From: Rhodospirillales bacterium
GTDB lineage: Bacteria > Pseudomonadota > Alphaproteobacteria > ATCC43930 > CGMCC-115725
Assembly (NCBI GenBank): GCA_947473305.1
Contig: CANJCB010000019.1
Span: forward strand, 1-64,000
Direction: 5' to 3'
DNA length: 64,000 nucleotides
Positions 16,977 through 26,460 of the stretch are shown here, piece by piece. A model generated the notes under the pieces. It had not been told where the DNA came from, ran no database searches, and worked only from the letters and a program-made list of their open reading frames with translations. Position numbers and translations under genes: made by a program. Each line of letters begins with the position of its first letter. Positions within the stretch are counted from its first letter, which is position 1.

Positions 16977-19076
16977 TCAGGATGCCGCCCTCCCCACGAT
17001 CAATGCATCGACGAGCGCCGCCTTGCCGGTCACCGGATCCAGGATAAGCGGGTTCATGTCGATCTCGTCGACCAGATCGCCGATTTCCATGGCCAGTTCC
17101 GACAGCTTCAGAAGCAAGGGGGCGAGGGTCGCGGCGGGATCGAACTTCGGGTGGCTCTTGCGCAGCATCGCCTTCAAGGCCGGGACCTCGTCGATCATTT
17201 CCCGCGCATCCGCCTCAGAGATCGGGGCCACCCGCAGCGAGACCGCCCGGATCGCCTCCACGAAAACGCCGCCAAGCCCGAAGACCAGGGTCGGTCCGAA
17301 CTGGGGATCCCGTTTCAGGCCGAGGATCACTTCGAGGCCGCTGCGGATCATCGGCTGGATGAGGAAACCCTCGATCCGCGCCTGGGGGGCCTTCGCCGCG
17401 ATATCGGACTTTATGCCCTCGATGGCGTCCCGCACCTCTTCCGCCGAACTGAGGCCGAGCCTCACGCCGCCGACCGCCGCCTTATGGGCGAGGTCGCCCG
17501 ATATGACCTTGGCGACCACCGGATAGCCCAATTCCGCGGCCGCATGCACGGCCGCGTCCGTCGACAGCACAACCGTCTCGGGCACTGCCGGAAAACCGTA
17601 GAGCGACAGCAGGGATTTGCTGAGGTCTTCGGTCAGGAGCTTGGCCCCGCCGGCCAGATAGCGCTGCGCCTGCTGACGGCGGGCGGTGTCTCGCGCGGCG
17701 ACATGGGGGCTGACCTGCGGGCGGCTGTGCCAATCGATCAGCGCCTTGATCGCCTTCAGGCCGGGCCGGACGCCGCTGAGGCAGGCCACGCCTGCATCGC
17801 GCAGCGTCTTCTCGACCTCAGAGGTCCAGGTGCCCGAGAAATTGTTGAGATAGACGATCGGCTTGCTGGTCTTGCCCACGAGATTGGCTGCCGCCTTGGA
17901 TGCCACCGCATCGAAGACCGATGGGCTGTCCTGGTTGATCGCGACGATGCCGATGGCGGGCTCGTCCAGCAGGATCTGGACATATTCTTCGTATTTGTCC
18001 GGCGTGTTCGCAAGCCCACCGGTCGCATCGATGGGATTTTCCGGCCGGCCGAACCAGGGCAGCAAGGCCTGAAGCCGCTTTTTCCCGGCCTCGGACAACG
18101 GCGGCACCTTGAGCCCCACATCGGATGCGATATCCAGGACCAGGCCGTTTTCACCCCCTGACACGCCGATGAAGCCGAGGCCATCCGCCGTCGGCGCCTT
18201 GGCATGGCGGAAGATCTCGATGGTCTGCATCATCTCTTCGAGGTCGTCGACCTGGACGACGCTCTTCTGCCGGAAGAGCGCGCGCTGCACTTCCGACGAG
18301 CCCGCGAGGCTGCCTGTATGGGCCGCCGTCGCGGCGCTGCCCAATTCGCTGCGGCCCGTTTTCAGGACGACGAGGGGCTTGCCCCCCGCCCGCGCCGCCT
18401 CGGCCGCCTCGATGAAGCGCGCGGGCTTGCGGAAACCTTCGATAAAGGCCGCGAGCACCTTGACGCGCGGGTCGCCCGCCAGGAAGTGGAGATAATCCGC
18501 CGAGGACACCGCCGCCTCGTTGCCCGAGGAGATGAGGTGGCTGAAACCGACAGGGCGCGTGGTGCGGCACATGGCGACGACGACACTGCCGCTCTGGGAA
18601 ACCAGCGCCACATCGCCCCGCACCACATCCTTGGGGCTCGTGCTGTAATAGCCCGAGGCCTTGTCGATGAAGTTGATGACGCCGAGACAATTGGGGCCGC
18701 AGATCGCCATGCCCGTCCGAGCGAGAAAGGCCTCCAGCTCGACCTGCCGCTGGCGTCCTTCCTCACCCGCCTCGGCAAAGCCGCTGGAGATGACGACGGC
18801 GGCGCGGATGCCCTTGGCATGGGCATCTTCGAGCACCGCGACGACGCCCTCCGCCGGCACCACCAGCACGGCGAGGTCGACCGGATGGGGGATCGCCTGC
18901 AGAGTCGGGAAACACGGCATGTCGAGGACATTTTCGTAGCGCGGGTTCACCGGATAGATCGGCCCTTCGAACCCCACGTCCCTGAGGTTACGCACGACCG
19001 CGGCGCCGCGACTTCCCTCTTTGGAAGCGCCAACGACGGCGACCGATCGGGGCGATAGCAGGCTTTTAAGATCCAT
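16977..19076 (-). CDS. ADP-forming acyl-CoA/acetate-CoA ligase, fused alpha-beta
   Basis: This 699-residue protein joins the CoA-binding and ligase domains (PRSVAVVGASKEGSRGA at the N-terminus; ICGPNCLGVIN near 124) to an ATP-grasp domain (YPVVAKVISGDLAHKAAVGG near 540). AAHTGSLAGSSEVQ near 249 carries the His that is phosphorylated in acetyl-CoA synthetases of this type. The enzymes interconvert acyl-CoA, ADP and phosphate with acid, CoA and ATP. AAGGAAGGA precedes the ATG. It stands alone on the minus strand, converging with the small membrane protein gene. The acid substrate cannot be told. Confidence 0.88.
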   Translation of the reverse strand: MDLKSLLSPRSVAVVGASKEGSRGAAVVRNLRDVGFEGPIYPVNPRYENVLDMPCFPTLQAIPHPVDLAVLVVPAEGVVAVLEDAHAKGIRAAVVISSGFAEAGEEGRQRQVELEAFLARTGMAICGPNCLGVINFIDKASGYYSTSPKDVVRGDVALVSQSGSVVVAMCRTTRPVGFSHLISSGNEAAVSSADYLHFLAGDPRVKVLAAFIEGFRKPARFIEAAEAARAGGKPLVVLKTGRSELGSAATAAHTGSLAGSSEVQRALFRQKSVVQVDDLEEMMQTIEIFRHAKAPTADGLGFIGVSGGENGLVLDIASDVGLKVPPLSEAGKKRLQALLPWFGRPENPIDATGGLANTPDKYEEYVQILLDEPAIGIVAINQDSPSVFDAVASKAAANLVGKTSKPIVYLNNFSGTWTSEVEKTLRDAGVACLSGVRPGLKAIKALIDWHSRPQVSPHVAARDTARRQQAQRYLAGGAKLLTEDLSKSLLSLYGFPAVPETVVLSTDAAVHAAAELGYPVVAKVISGDLAHKAAVGGVRLGLSSAEEVRDAIEGIKSDIAAKAPQARIEGFLIQPMIRSGLEVILGLKRDPQFGPTLVFGLGGVFVEAIRAVSLRVAPISEADAREMIDEVPALKAMLRKSHPKFDPAATLAPLLLKLSELAMEIGDLVDEIDMNPLILDPVTGKAALVDALIVGRAAS

Positions 19077-19247
19077 CTGGTCCTTCCTTATTCGCGAGCA
19101 GCCCTGGTTCCTCCCTCGGGGTTCCAGGCATTCGCCGTTGTCGCGGCTGACTTATGCTGCCATCCTCGTGCCTGGGAACCGCAACGTCAACGGAGCGGCG
19201 CGCCCGGTCAAAATTTCATCCCTTATCGGACACCGGGGGGCCGATCG

Positions 19248-20363
19248 ATGAAATACCTTTCCATTGTATTTATGCTCGTCTCGCTGCTGGCCGCCGTGCC
19301 TCTCCACGCGGAGGAGATGACTTTCAAGCCGGCCTACGAGACTCCGCTGAAAGGGCCGGCGGCGGCGGCCGGCGCGATCATCTGGAGCCATGGCGCGAAT
19401 TCCTATTACGGTGTCGGAGACGTTACCGCTTCCGCCCCCGCCACTTTCGTCAGATCGCTCCGCGACGCGGGCTGGGACATCTATCGACTGAACCGGCCAA
19501 CGATCACGGAAGAACTCAAACGGAGCAGCGGCACGCTTCGCGAACGGGCGGAGGAATTGAAGCGCCAGGGTTATCGGAAAGTGGTGTTGGCAGGGCAATC
19601 GGCGGGGGGTTGGATTTCCATCATCGTCGCGGGCCAGACCGATGTCATCCATGCGGTGATCGCCGATGCCCCAGCCTATCGCGGGGTGAACTGGGGCCAG
19701 AAGGAGCGCAATGCCTCCGAACTCTACGACAACCTCGAAACCGTGAAACGTGGCAGGATCATGGTGTCGTTCTTCGCGAACGATCCTTACGATCCCGGCG
19801 GTCGAGGGCCGAAGGCCACGGAAATCTTGCAAAAATCGGGGGTGCCTCACCTCGTCGTCGACAATCCACCGGGATTTTCCGGCCACGGCGCCGCCAACGG
19901 CAGCGCCTTCGCCCGGCGCTTCGGCGCCTGCGTTCTGGCCATGATCGGCGATGGCCCGGTGCCGACTCAGCGATCCTGCGAAGCCGCCAGCAAGGAAAGC
20001 GGGCCGAGCGAGGCCTTCAAACCGCCCGCCGACCTGCGCATCGCCGAAGCCCAGGGCGCCCCTGTCGATCCCTTTCTGGGCAAATGGTTCGGGGTCTATC
20101 CCAATGGCCGCGAATTCATGCTGGTCATCGAAAAGATCACCGGAGAACGGATCGATGCCGCCTACATCGCGGGTCCCTTCGGAAAGACCGAGACGGCGAC
20201 CACGCGGCGCCAGGGCCATCTGGCGCCTAATGCTCTCATGTTCGATGAACCCGGAAAGAGCAAACTTGTCTACAGCCTGCGCGACGACGACGACCTGGAT
20301 GCGAGATGGGAGGCCTCGGACGGCAAGAGCACGCTGACCGCCGTCATGCGCCGGCTTCCCTGA
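19248..20363 (+). CDS. Exported alpha/beta hydrolase (dienelactone-hydrolase-like)
   Basis: The 371-residue protein has a signal peptide (MKYLSIVFMLVSLLAAVPLHA) and an alpha/beta hydrolase core. GAIIWSHGANSYYG forms the oxyanion region, LAGQSAGGWIS gives the nucleophile Ser, and a Asp/His pair is likely at FANDPYDPGG and FSGHGAAN. The C-terminal ~100 residues (FLGKWFGVYPNGREFMLVIE) form a separate, lipocalin-like small domain also found in some periplasmic esterases. It is divergent from the acyl-CoA ligase gene and converges on the channel gene. Periplasmic ester or polysaccharide deacylation is possible. Confidence 0.7.
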   Translation: MKYLSIVFMLVSLLAAVPLHAEEMTFKPAYETPLKGPAAAAGAIIWSHGANSYYGVGDVTASAPATFVRSLRDAGWDIYRLNRPTITEELKRSSGTLRERAEELKRQGYRKVVLAGQSAGGWISIIVAGQTDVIHAVIADAPAYRGVNWGQKERNASELYDNLETVKRGRIMVSFFANDPYDPGGRGPKATEILQKSGVPHLVVDNPPGFSGHGAANGSAFARRFGACVLAMIGDGPVPTQRSCEAASKESGPSEAFKPPADLRIAEAQGAPVDPFLGKWFGVYPNGREFMLVIEKITGERIDAAYIAGPFGKTETATTRRQGHLAPNALMFDEPGKSKLVYSLRDDDDLDARWEASDGKSTLTAVMRRLP

Positions 20364-20372
20364 GAACCGGGC

Positions 20373-21932
20373 CTAAATCCCGAAGAAGCCTCGGATCCTG
20401 CCCGCGAGCCGGCTCAAGGCCGAACCGTCCGCCGCAGCGGTACCGTCCTTCTGCTGCTTCGAGAGATGCTCCTTATTGGCGTCGCCCAGCGCCATGACCT
20501 GAGCGGCAAGCGCCTCGACGAGTTCCGGGTGATCGCGCAGCATCGGCTCCAGCGCGGATTTCTCGATCTCGATAACCGCAACGTCACCGGCGGCGCGCAC
20601 CGTGGCGCTGCGGGGCTCTCCGGTCATCAGGGACATCTCGCCGAAACTATCTCCCGGACCCAATTGCGCGATCTTAGCTTCGGATCCGCCGTCCGCCGCG
20701 ACGGAAACTTCGACCTTGCCCCGCAGAATGACGAAGAGCGAAGAACCGGGATCACCTTGACGGACAATGCATTCGAGCGGCCCGAACAAGAGGCGGCGCG
20801 GCTTTTGCGCGAGTTCGGCGCGACGTTCCAGCGGCAGGGCCGCGAGCAGGCTCGACCGGTTGAGCGCGGCTTGCGCCTCGCCGGAAATCGCCTCAGCCGA
20901 GACCGGCTGCACCGCCGGGGACGCGTCATGCGGGGTCGCCGTCTCGCGCCGCCTCACACTGAGCGGGATGCCGGCACGGTCGAAGGCGTACCAGACGGCG
21001 CCCACCACCTCGTCCTGGCGCAGGATCCAGAGATGCGGGCTCGGCTGCCAGAAGATCACCTCGAACATCATGCCAAGCTCGTTGAAGCCCTTGGCCAGGA
21101 CCATGGGCTTGGGGTCCCGCAGAACATAGGGCAGGCCCAGCATTGCCTGCATGGCGACCTCGCGGACCCGTTCCGGCGCGACACCGATATCGACAGTGAT
21201 GGGAATATGCTGGCGGACGTTGGTATTGGGCTGGCTCAGGTTGGTGAGCCGCAGGTTCGCCGCCTTGGAGTTCGGCAGGATAATGAGATTGCCGTCATAG
21301 GTCCTGAGCGTGACCGCGCGCCATCCCGAATCCACCACAATCGCCCAGATGCCGTCGACCTGCACGCTGTCGCCCTTCCTGAAGGGATGCGTGAGGTTGA
21401 GCGCGAGACCGGAGAAAATCTCCGCCAGGGTCGATTGCGCGGAATAGCCGATGATGAAGGCGACGGCCCCCGAGGTGGCCGCAACCGCCGTCACATCCCG
21501 CTGGAACACGAGGCCCGAGATCAATAGCACAGCCGTCGCGTAGACGCCGAAGCTCGCAAGCTGGACCAGGATGTCCGGGACCGCCGATTGCGTGTCGCTA
21601 TGCTTCAAGGCGCCATGCCAGACATAGCGTTTGAGCGCCAGATTGATCATATAGGCCAGCGACAGAATGGCCACCGCTGAGAGCGTATTCGCCCAGGCAT
21701 CCCGGTAGTCGGCGATGCTATGCGGCATCAGCGCCAGGAATTGCGTCAGCATCACCCGCCAGGTGAGGAAGAAGAGGAAAAGGCTGAGACCCAGGACAAC
21801 CGGGTGCTTCGACCCTCTCGACCGCCAGGCGACGAAGGAGATGAAGGCCGCGGATCCCGTAACGACCAGCAGGACGAAACCGAAGAGATCGAAGAAATCG
21901 GTCAGGAAGGAAGCCACAGGCGAACTCTTCAT
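20373..21932 (-). CDS. MscS-family channel with C-terminal cyclic-nucleotide-binding domain
   Basis: The 519-residue inner-membrane protein has four hydrophobic segments in its first ~190 residues and the MscS pore/beta domain (TSGAVAFIIGYSAQSTLAEI, FRKGDSVQVDGIWAIVVD, GNLIILPNSKAANLRLTN). Residues about 375-500 form a cNMP-binding domain (IVRQGDPGSSLFVILRGKVE, GDSFGEMSLMTGEPRSATV). Similar MscK/MscS-cNMP fusions are gated or modulated by cyclic nucleotides. The longest frame begins at 21965; I prefer ATG 21932, just before the first helix, though neither start has a strong ribosome site. A perfect palindrome lies upstream. Confidence 0.85.
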   Translation of the reverse strand: MKSSPVASFLTDFFDLFGFVLLVVTGSAAFISFVAWRSRGSKHPVVLGLSLFLFFLTWRVMLTQFLALMPHSIADYRDAWANTLSAVAILSLAYMINLALKRYVWHGALKHSDTQSAVPDILVQLASFGVYATAVLLISGLVFQRDVTAVAATSGAVAFIIGYSAQSTLAEIFSGLALNLTHPFRKGDSVQVDGIWAIVVDSGWRAVTLRTYDGNLIILPNSKAANLRLTNLSQPNTNVRQHIPITVDIGVAPERVREVAMQAMLGLPYVLRDPKPMVLAKGFNELGMMFEVIFWQPSPHLWILRQDEVVGAVWYAFDRAGIPLSVRRRETATPHDASPAVQPVSAEAISGEAQAALNRSSLLAALPLERRAELAQKPRRLLFGPLECIVRQGDPGSSLFVILRGKVEVSVAADGGSEAKIAQLGPGDSFGEMSLMTGEPRSATVRAAGDVAVIEIEKSALEPMLRDHPELVEALAAQVMALGDANKEHLSKQQKDGTAAADGSALSRLAGRIRGFFGI

Positions 21933-21972
21933 GAGATGTGGGGAAACGCGATGCCGCGAGGGCATCGGCGCA

Positions 21973-21990
21973 GATTAAATAGATTTAATC
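21973..21990. promoter_or_regulatory. Perfect 18-bp AT-rich palindrome (operator candidate)
   Basis: GATTAAAT-AG-ATTTAATC is a perfect 8-bp inverted repeat with a 2-bp centre. It sits in the 161-bp gap between the divergent channel and alcohol dehydrogenase genes. It is an AT-rich island in GC-rich DNA, shaped like the binding site of a dimeric repressor. Confidence 0.45.
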
Positions 21991-22093
21991 GAATCCTCGT
22001 CGCTTTTACACATTCATCGCTGTGATGCGCGCCGTAGCCAACCCTAGGCTGTCGGTGCAAGATCGGCGTTCATGCCGGCGCGGGGAGGATCCG

Positions 22094-23218
22094 ATGAAGG
22101 TCAAGGCTGCGGTGCTCGGTCGAATGGGAGCGGCCCTGCCCTATCGGCAGTCGAAACCGCTCACGATCGAGGAGATCGAGCTCGATCCCCCGGGACCGGG
22201 CGAAGTCCTCGTACGGATCGCCGCCGCCGGTCTTTGCCATTCCGATCTTTCCGTCATCAACGGCGACCGCCCGCGCCCCACGCCCATGGCGCTCGGTCAC
22301 GAAGCGGCAGGCGTAGTCGAAGCGCTGGGACCGGGCGTCGACGATCTCTCGCCGGGCGATCACGTCGTCATGGTCTTCATGCCGAGTTGCGGCCATTGCC
22401 TGCCCTGCGCCGAGGGGCGTCCTGCCCTCTGCGAGCCCGGGGCCGTCGCCAACGGGGCCGGTACGCTTCTTTCAGGACATCGACGCATCCATCTTCACGG
22501 CGCCGACGTGCATCATCACCTGGGATGCTCCGCCTTCGCCGAAAAGGCTGTCGTCTCGCGGCGCTCCCTCATCAAGATCGACCCGGCCCTGCCCCTCGAC
22601 GAAGCCGCCCTTTTCGGCTGCGCTGTGCTGACGGGGGTGGGAGCCGTGGTCAATACGGCCAAGGTCCGGCCCGGCCATACGGTGGCGGTGGTGGGTCTGG
22701 GCGGTGTCGGGTTGGCGGCGCTCCTCGGCGCGCTGGCCGCAGGCGCCCGCCGGGTCGTCGCGGTGGATCTTTCCGACGAAAAACTGGCGCTGGCCCGGCA
22801 ATTGGGCGCGACCGATACCGTCAATGCCCGGTCCCCGACCGCCGTGGAGGAAGTGCGCGACGCGACCAAGGGGGGCGTGGACTTCGCCTTCGAGATGGCG
22901 GGGGCGCTGAAGGCGATGGAGCTTGCCTATAAAATCACGCGGCGCGGCGGCACCACGGTGACGGCGGGGCTACCGCCGCCTGATGCGGCGCTGGCCCTGC
23001 CGCTGGTCAATCTGGTGGCCGAGGAGCGCACGGTGAAGGGGAGCTATATCGGCACCTGCGTCCCGAGCCGCGACCTGCCGCGCTATATCGAGCTTTATCA
23101 ACGAGGCCGTCTGCCGGTCGACCGGCTGATGAGCGGAAAACTCCGGCTCGATGAGATCAACGAAGGCTTCGACCGCCTGGCCGAAGGCAAGGCCGTCCGG
23201 CAGGTCATCGTCTTCTAA
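22094..23218 (+). CDS. Zinc-dependent alcohol dehydrogenase (MDR family)
   Basis: The 374-residue enzyme shows the classic MDR order. AAGLCHSDLSV holds the catalytic-zinc Cys, MALGHEAAGVVEALGPGV the His-Glu pair, and CGHCLPCAEGRPALC the four structural-zinc cysteines. VVGLGGVGLAALLGA is the NAD(P)-binding turn, followed by AVDLSDEKLALA. It should oxidise a primary alcohol or glutathione adduct to the aldehyde level. The frame extends to 22022, but ATG 22094 follows GGGGAGGA and starts at the domain. It converges on pheA with a 1-bp gap. Confidence 0.88.
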   Translation: MKVKAAVLGRMGAALPYRQSKPLTIEEIELDPPGPGEVLVRIAAAGLCHSDLSVINGDRPRPTPMALGHEAAGVVEALGPGVDDLSPGDHVVMVFMPSCGHCLPCAEGRPALCEPGAVANGAGTLLSGHRRIHLHGADVHHHLGCSAFAEKAVVSRRSLIKIDPALPLDEAALFGCAVLTGVGAVVNTAKVRPGHTVAVVGLGGVGLAALLGALAAGARRVVAVDLSDEKLALARQLGATDTVNARSPTAVEEVRDATKGGVDFAFEMAGALKAMELAYKITRRGGTTVTAGLPPPDAALALPLVNLVAEERTVKGSYIGTCVPSRDLPRYIELYQRGRLPVDRLMSGKLRLDEINEGFDRLAEGKAVRQVIVF

Positions 23219-23219
23219 G

Positions 23220-24089
23220 CTAATCCGCCTCCGCCCTCGCCGCCGCGAGGCGGAAGGGATGCGCCTTGTAGACGCCCAGGATACGGACCTCGTGTGAGAA
23301 GAAGCGCAACTCGTCGAGGGCGAGCTTCAGCGAGCGGTCCTCGGGATGGCCCTCCACATCCGCATAGAATTGCGTCGCGGTGAAACGGCCGCCGAGCATG
23401 TAGCTTTCGAGCTTCGTCATATTGATGCCGTTGGTGGCGAAGCCGCCCAGGGCCTTGTAGAGCGCCGCCGGAACGTTGCGCACGTTGAAGACGAAGGTGG
23501 TGACGACCATGCCTTCGCCGCGCGGCGCGAGTTCGGACTCCCGCGACATGATGACGAAGCGGGTCGTGTTATGGGCCGCATCCTCGATATTGGCCGCCAG
23601 CGCCGTCAGCCCATAGATCTCCCCCGCGAGTTCCGAGGCGATGGCGCCCACGGTGGGATCGCCGCGCTCCGCGACTTCGGCAGCGGCGCCCGCCGTATCG
23701 GCGGCCACCACGGCCTTCAGCTTATGGTCACGGATGAAATCCCGGCATTGGGACAGCGCATGGACATGGCTGCGCACCGACTTCAGGCCTTCCAGCGTGG
23801 CGCCGGGCACGGCCAGGAGGAAATGGTTCACCGGGTGGTAATGCTCGCCGATGATATGAAGGCCGGAATCAGGAAGCAGGTGGTGGATATCCGCGACCCG
23901 GCCGGCAACCGAATTCTCGATCGGCAACATGGCGAGCCGCGCCTGACCTTCGCGCACGGCGAGGATGGCGTCCTCGAAGCCGCCGCAGGGCAGCGTCGTC
24001 ATCCCCGGAAAGACGCTGCGGCAGGCGAGGTCCGAATAGGCGCCCGGCGCGCCCTGAAAGGCGATGAGATCGGCTGAATTTCTGGTCAT
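23220..24089 (-). CDS. pheA: Prephenate dehydratase
   Basis: This 289-residue protein converts prephenate to phenylpyruvate in phenylalanine synthesis. The catalytic domain starts [15 protein letters not shown] and includes [19 protein letters not shown] and HNTTRFVIM, with the catalytic Thr of the TRF motif. The C-terminal ACT domain ([20 protein letters not shown], then [15 protein letters not shown]) is the phenylalanine-sensing module. It is the monofunctional form without chorismate mutase. Its ATG overlaps the stop of kdsB by 4 bp, so the two are co-translated. Confidence 0.93.
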   Translation of the reverse strand: MTRNSADLIAFQGAPGAYSDLACRSVFPGMTTLPCGGFEDAILAVREGQARLAMLPIENSVAGRVADIHHLLPDSGLHIIGEHYHPVNHFLLAVPGATLEGLKSVRSHVHALSQCRDFIRDHKLKAVVAADTAGAAAEVAERGDPTVGAIASELAGEIYGLTALAANIEDAAHNTTRFVIMSRESELAPRGEGMVVTTFVFNVRNVPAALYKALGGFATNGINMTKLESYMLGGRFTATQFYADVEGHPEDRSLKLALDELRFFSHEVRILGVYKAHPFRLAAARAEAD

Positions 24090-24853
24090 GGATTTGTCCG
24101 GTTGGGCGCCAGAAGCTCGCGGGCGCGCTCAAGGTCGGCGGGAGTATCGACACCGAGCGGAACCGTGTCAACGAGAGCGGCGTCGATCCGCATCCCGGCT
24201 TCCAAGGCGCGAAGCTGCTCCAGGCTTTCGCGCTGCTCCAGCACGCCGCGCGGCAGGGTCACGAAGCGCTCCAGCGCGGCGCGGCGATAGACATAGAGCC
24301 CGATGTGATGGAAATGCGGCCCCGCGCCCGGCGGCACGGTCGCCCGGCTGAAATAGAGGGCGCGGGCGATTCGCGCGCCGGGGGCAAAGCCCACGACGGC
24401 CTTCACCACCGAGGGATTGGCCCGGTCATGCTCGTTGTCGATCTCGCAAACCAGCGTCGAGATATCGACGGCGGGATCGGCGAGCGGCGTCACGGCGGCG
24501 CGCACGAGCGCCGGATCCAGCGTGGGCAGGTCGCCTTGCAGATTGACGATGGAATCGAATTGCCGACCCGGATCGAGCTTTCCCAAAGCCTCGAAGATGC
24601 GGTCGGAGCCGGTCGGATGATCGGGATCGGTCAGCACCGCCTTGCCGCCCGCGCGTTCGACGGCCTCCGCGATTTCGGGCTCGGCACAGGCGACGAAAAC
24701 CGGTCCCACCCCGGCCTCGGTGGCGCGGCGCCAGCAATGGACGATCATCGGAACCCCGTGAATGTCGGCGAGCGGCTTCCTCGGCAGCCGGGTAGAGCCC
24801 AGGCGCGCGGGGATCAGAACCACAGGGTTAAGAGCCAAAACACCAGGATTCAT
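24086..24853 (-). CDS. kdsB: 3-deoxy-manno-octulosonate cytidylyltransferase
   Basis: The 255-residue enzyme activates KDO as CMP-KDO for lipid A/LPS assembly. [21 protein letters not shown] is the nucleotide-binding signature. [12 protein letters not shown] and [13 protein letters not shown] supply the CTP/Mg2+ motif, with the Asp in [14 protein letters not shown] follows the sugar-binding region. The frame is also open from a GTG at 24874; I prefer ATG 24853 because it sits nearer the domain. It is coupled to pheA. Its presence shows a Gram-negative host with LPS. Confidence 0.92.
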   Translation of the reverse strand: MNPGVLALNPVVLIPARLGSTRLPRKPLADIHGVPMIVHCWRRATEAGVGPVFVACAEPEIAEAVERAGGKAVLTDPDHPTGSDRIFEALGKLDPGRQFDSIVNLQGDLPTLDPALVRAAVTPLADPAVDISTLVCEIDNEHDRANPSVVKAVVGFAPGARIARALYFSRATVPPGAGPHFHHIGLYVYRRAALERFVTLPRGVLEQRESLEQLRALEAGMRIDAALVDTVPLGVDTPADLERARELLAPNRTNP

Positions 24854-25050
24854 GCGGGTCTCGCTGGTTTTCACCCAATTCTTGCGTCGTTATGCCGCAC
24901 GAATTTCGCCATGGAACGACGAGGGCCGGAAAGCTATTGTGCGCCGCGCTTCAACCATATTTCGATTGAGTTGTCAGCGGAATTCCGGTTGTCTCCCGCC
25001 GCCTCTAGCGGGTAGACCCTCGGCGCAGTTTCTGGCGAAGGACCTATTGG

Positions 25051-25590
25051 ATGTCGTCTCTCGATAAAAACAAGATTGCAGCTTCGGTCCTCATCGGCCT
25101 GATGCTCGCTTGGATTACCGGCATCCTCGCGGAGAAGATCGTCGTCTCCCATCCGTTGAAACAGAACGTCTACATCGTTCAGGGTGTCGAGCCTGCCGCA
25201 ACCGCCGAAACCGGTGGCGCCGCCGCTGGACCCGAGCCGCTGGGTCCGCTGCTGGCCTCGGCCGATATCAACGCTGGCAAGGAAGTCGCGAAGAAATGCG
25301 CGACCTGCCATACCTTCGACAAGGGTGGCGCGAACCGGGTCGGCCCCAATCTCTATGGCACGCTGGGTTCCGAGATCGGCGAAGGCCATGCCGGTTTCGC
25401 CTTCTCCAACGCGCTCAAGGACAAGCACGCGACCTGGACGGTCGAGACGCTCAACGAATGGCTCTTCAAGCCCCAGGCTTTCGCCAAGGGCACCAAGATG
25501 ACCTTCGTCGGCCTGCCCAAGGCCAAGGACCGGGCGGACATGATCGCCTATCTCAACTCGCTGAGCGACGCTCCCAAGCCGCTCCAGTAA
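25051..25590 (+). CDS. Membrane-anchored cytochrome c (CycM type)
   Basis: The 179-residue protein has one N-terminal helix (about 10-28, not cleaved), an Ala/Gly/Pro-rich linker (45-70), and a class I cytochrome c domain: CATCH at 83-87, GPNLYGTLG, and the distal Met in KGTKMTF near 150. Such CycM proteins carry electrons between the bc1 complex and cytochrome c oxidase on the periplasmic face. It is divergent from kdsB/pheA, a common alphaproteobacterial arrangement, and is followed after 4 bp by the phosphatase gene. Confidence 0.9.
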   Translation: MSSLDKNKIAASVLIGLMLAWITGILAEKIVVSHPLKQNVYIVQGVEPAATAETGGAAAGPEPLGPLLASADINAGKEVAKKCATCHTFDKGGANRVGPNLYGTLGSEIGEGHAGFAFSNALKDKHATWTVETLNEWLFKPQAFAKGTKMTFVGLPKAKDRADMIAYLNSLSDAPKPLQ

Positions 25591-25594
25591 GACC

Positions 25595-26377
25595 ATGAGC
25601 CGGGCGGTCGACCCCGCCTATCTGGCGCTGGCCAACAAGCTGGCGGATGCCGCTGCTACGGTCATCCGCCCCTATTTCCGCAAGCCTCTCGCGGTGGACG
25701 ACAAGGCCGACCTGAGCCCCGTCACCATCGCCGACCGGGAAGCCGAGGCAGTGATGCGCCGGCTCATCGGCGAGACCTTCCCCGATCACGGCATCTTCGG
25801 CGAGGAACACGGCCAGGACCGGACCGATGCCGAATATGTCTGGGTGTTGGATCCCATCGATGGGACCAAATCCTTCATCAGCGGCATGCCGGTCTTCGGA
25901 ACCCTGATCGCGCTGGCCCATAAGGGCCGTCCCATCCTCGGGATCATCGACCAGCCGATCTCCGGCGAGCGTTGGGTTGGCGCGCAGGGTCATCCCTCGA
26001 CACTGAACGGGGCGAAGATCGCGACGCGCGCCTGTGCCGATCTTAAGCAGGCCACGCTTTTCTCCACATCCCCCGATCTCTTCCCCGGCGAGAAGCTCAA
26101 GGCTTTCGAACGGCTCCGCGACTCGGTCAAGCTGACCCGCTATGGCGCCGACTGCTACGCCTACGGCCTGCTGTCAGCGGGTTTCATCGATCTTGTCGTG
26201 GAAGACAGCCTCAAGCCCTACGACTATTGCGCACTCGCGGCGATCATCGAGGGGGCGGGGGGAATCGCGACGGATTGGGACGGCAAGCCGCTCGGTCTCG
26301 ACTCACCCGGCCATGTGGTGGCCTGCGGCGATCCCCGGCTGATCGGTGCGGCAAGGGCACTGCTGCGCGGCGCCTGA
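25595..26377 (+). CDS. hisN: Inositol monophosphatase family enzyme, probably histidinol-phosphatase
   Basis: The 260-residue protein has the Li-sensitive phosphatase motifs: DLSPVTIADREAE, IFGEEHG, WVLDPIDGTKSFISGMPVFG (the DP.DGT metal site), and DCYAYGLLSAGFIDLVVED near 190. Sequence in this subgroup is closest to HisN, the last phosphatase of histidine synthesis in many alphaproteobacteria. A 3'(2')-phosphoadenosine phosphatase or inositol phosphatase role cannot be excluded. It begins 4 bp after the cytochrome gene. Confidence 0.8.
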   Translation: MSRAVDPAYLALANKLADAAATVIRPYFRKPLAVDDKADLSPVTIADREAEAVMRRLIGETFPDHGIFGEEHGQDRTDAEYVWVLDPIDGTKSFISGMPVFGTLIALAHKGRPILGIIDQPISGERWVGAQGHPSTLNGAKIATRACADLKQATLFSTSPDLFPGEKLKAFERLRDSVKLTRYGADCYAYGLLSAGFIDLVVEDSLKPYDYCALAAIIEGAGGIATDWDGKPLGLDSPGHVVACGDPRLIGAARALLRGA

Positions 26378-26460
26378 CTTCTTTTTCGGCGCGCGGGGTG
26401 CATCCTCCCCGGACTTCAACTAGATTGATGTCAAAGATGCTTCTCTCCAGGGATGGGTTC

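Noticed and set aside
16698-18161. Plus-strand frame of 487 codons opposite the acyl-CoA ligase
   Set aside because: It is antisense to a gene with clear motifs and is rich in Arg, His and Asp typical of shadow frames.
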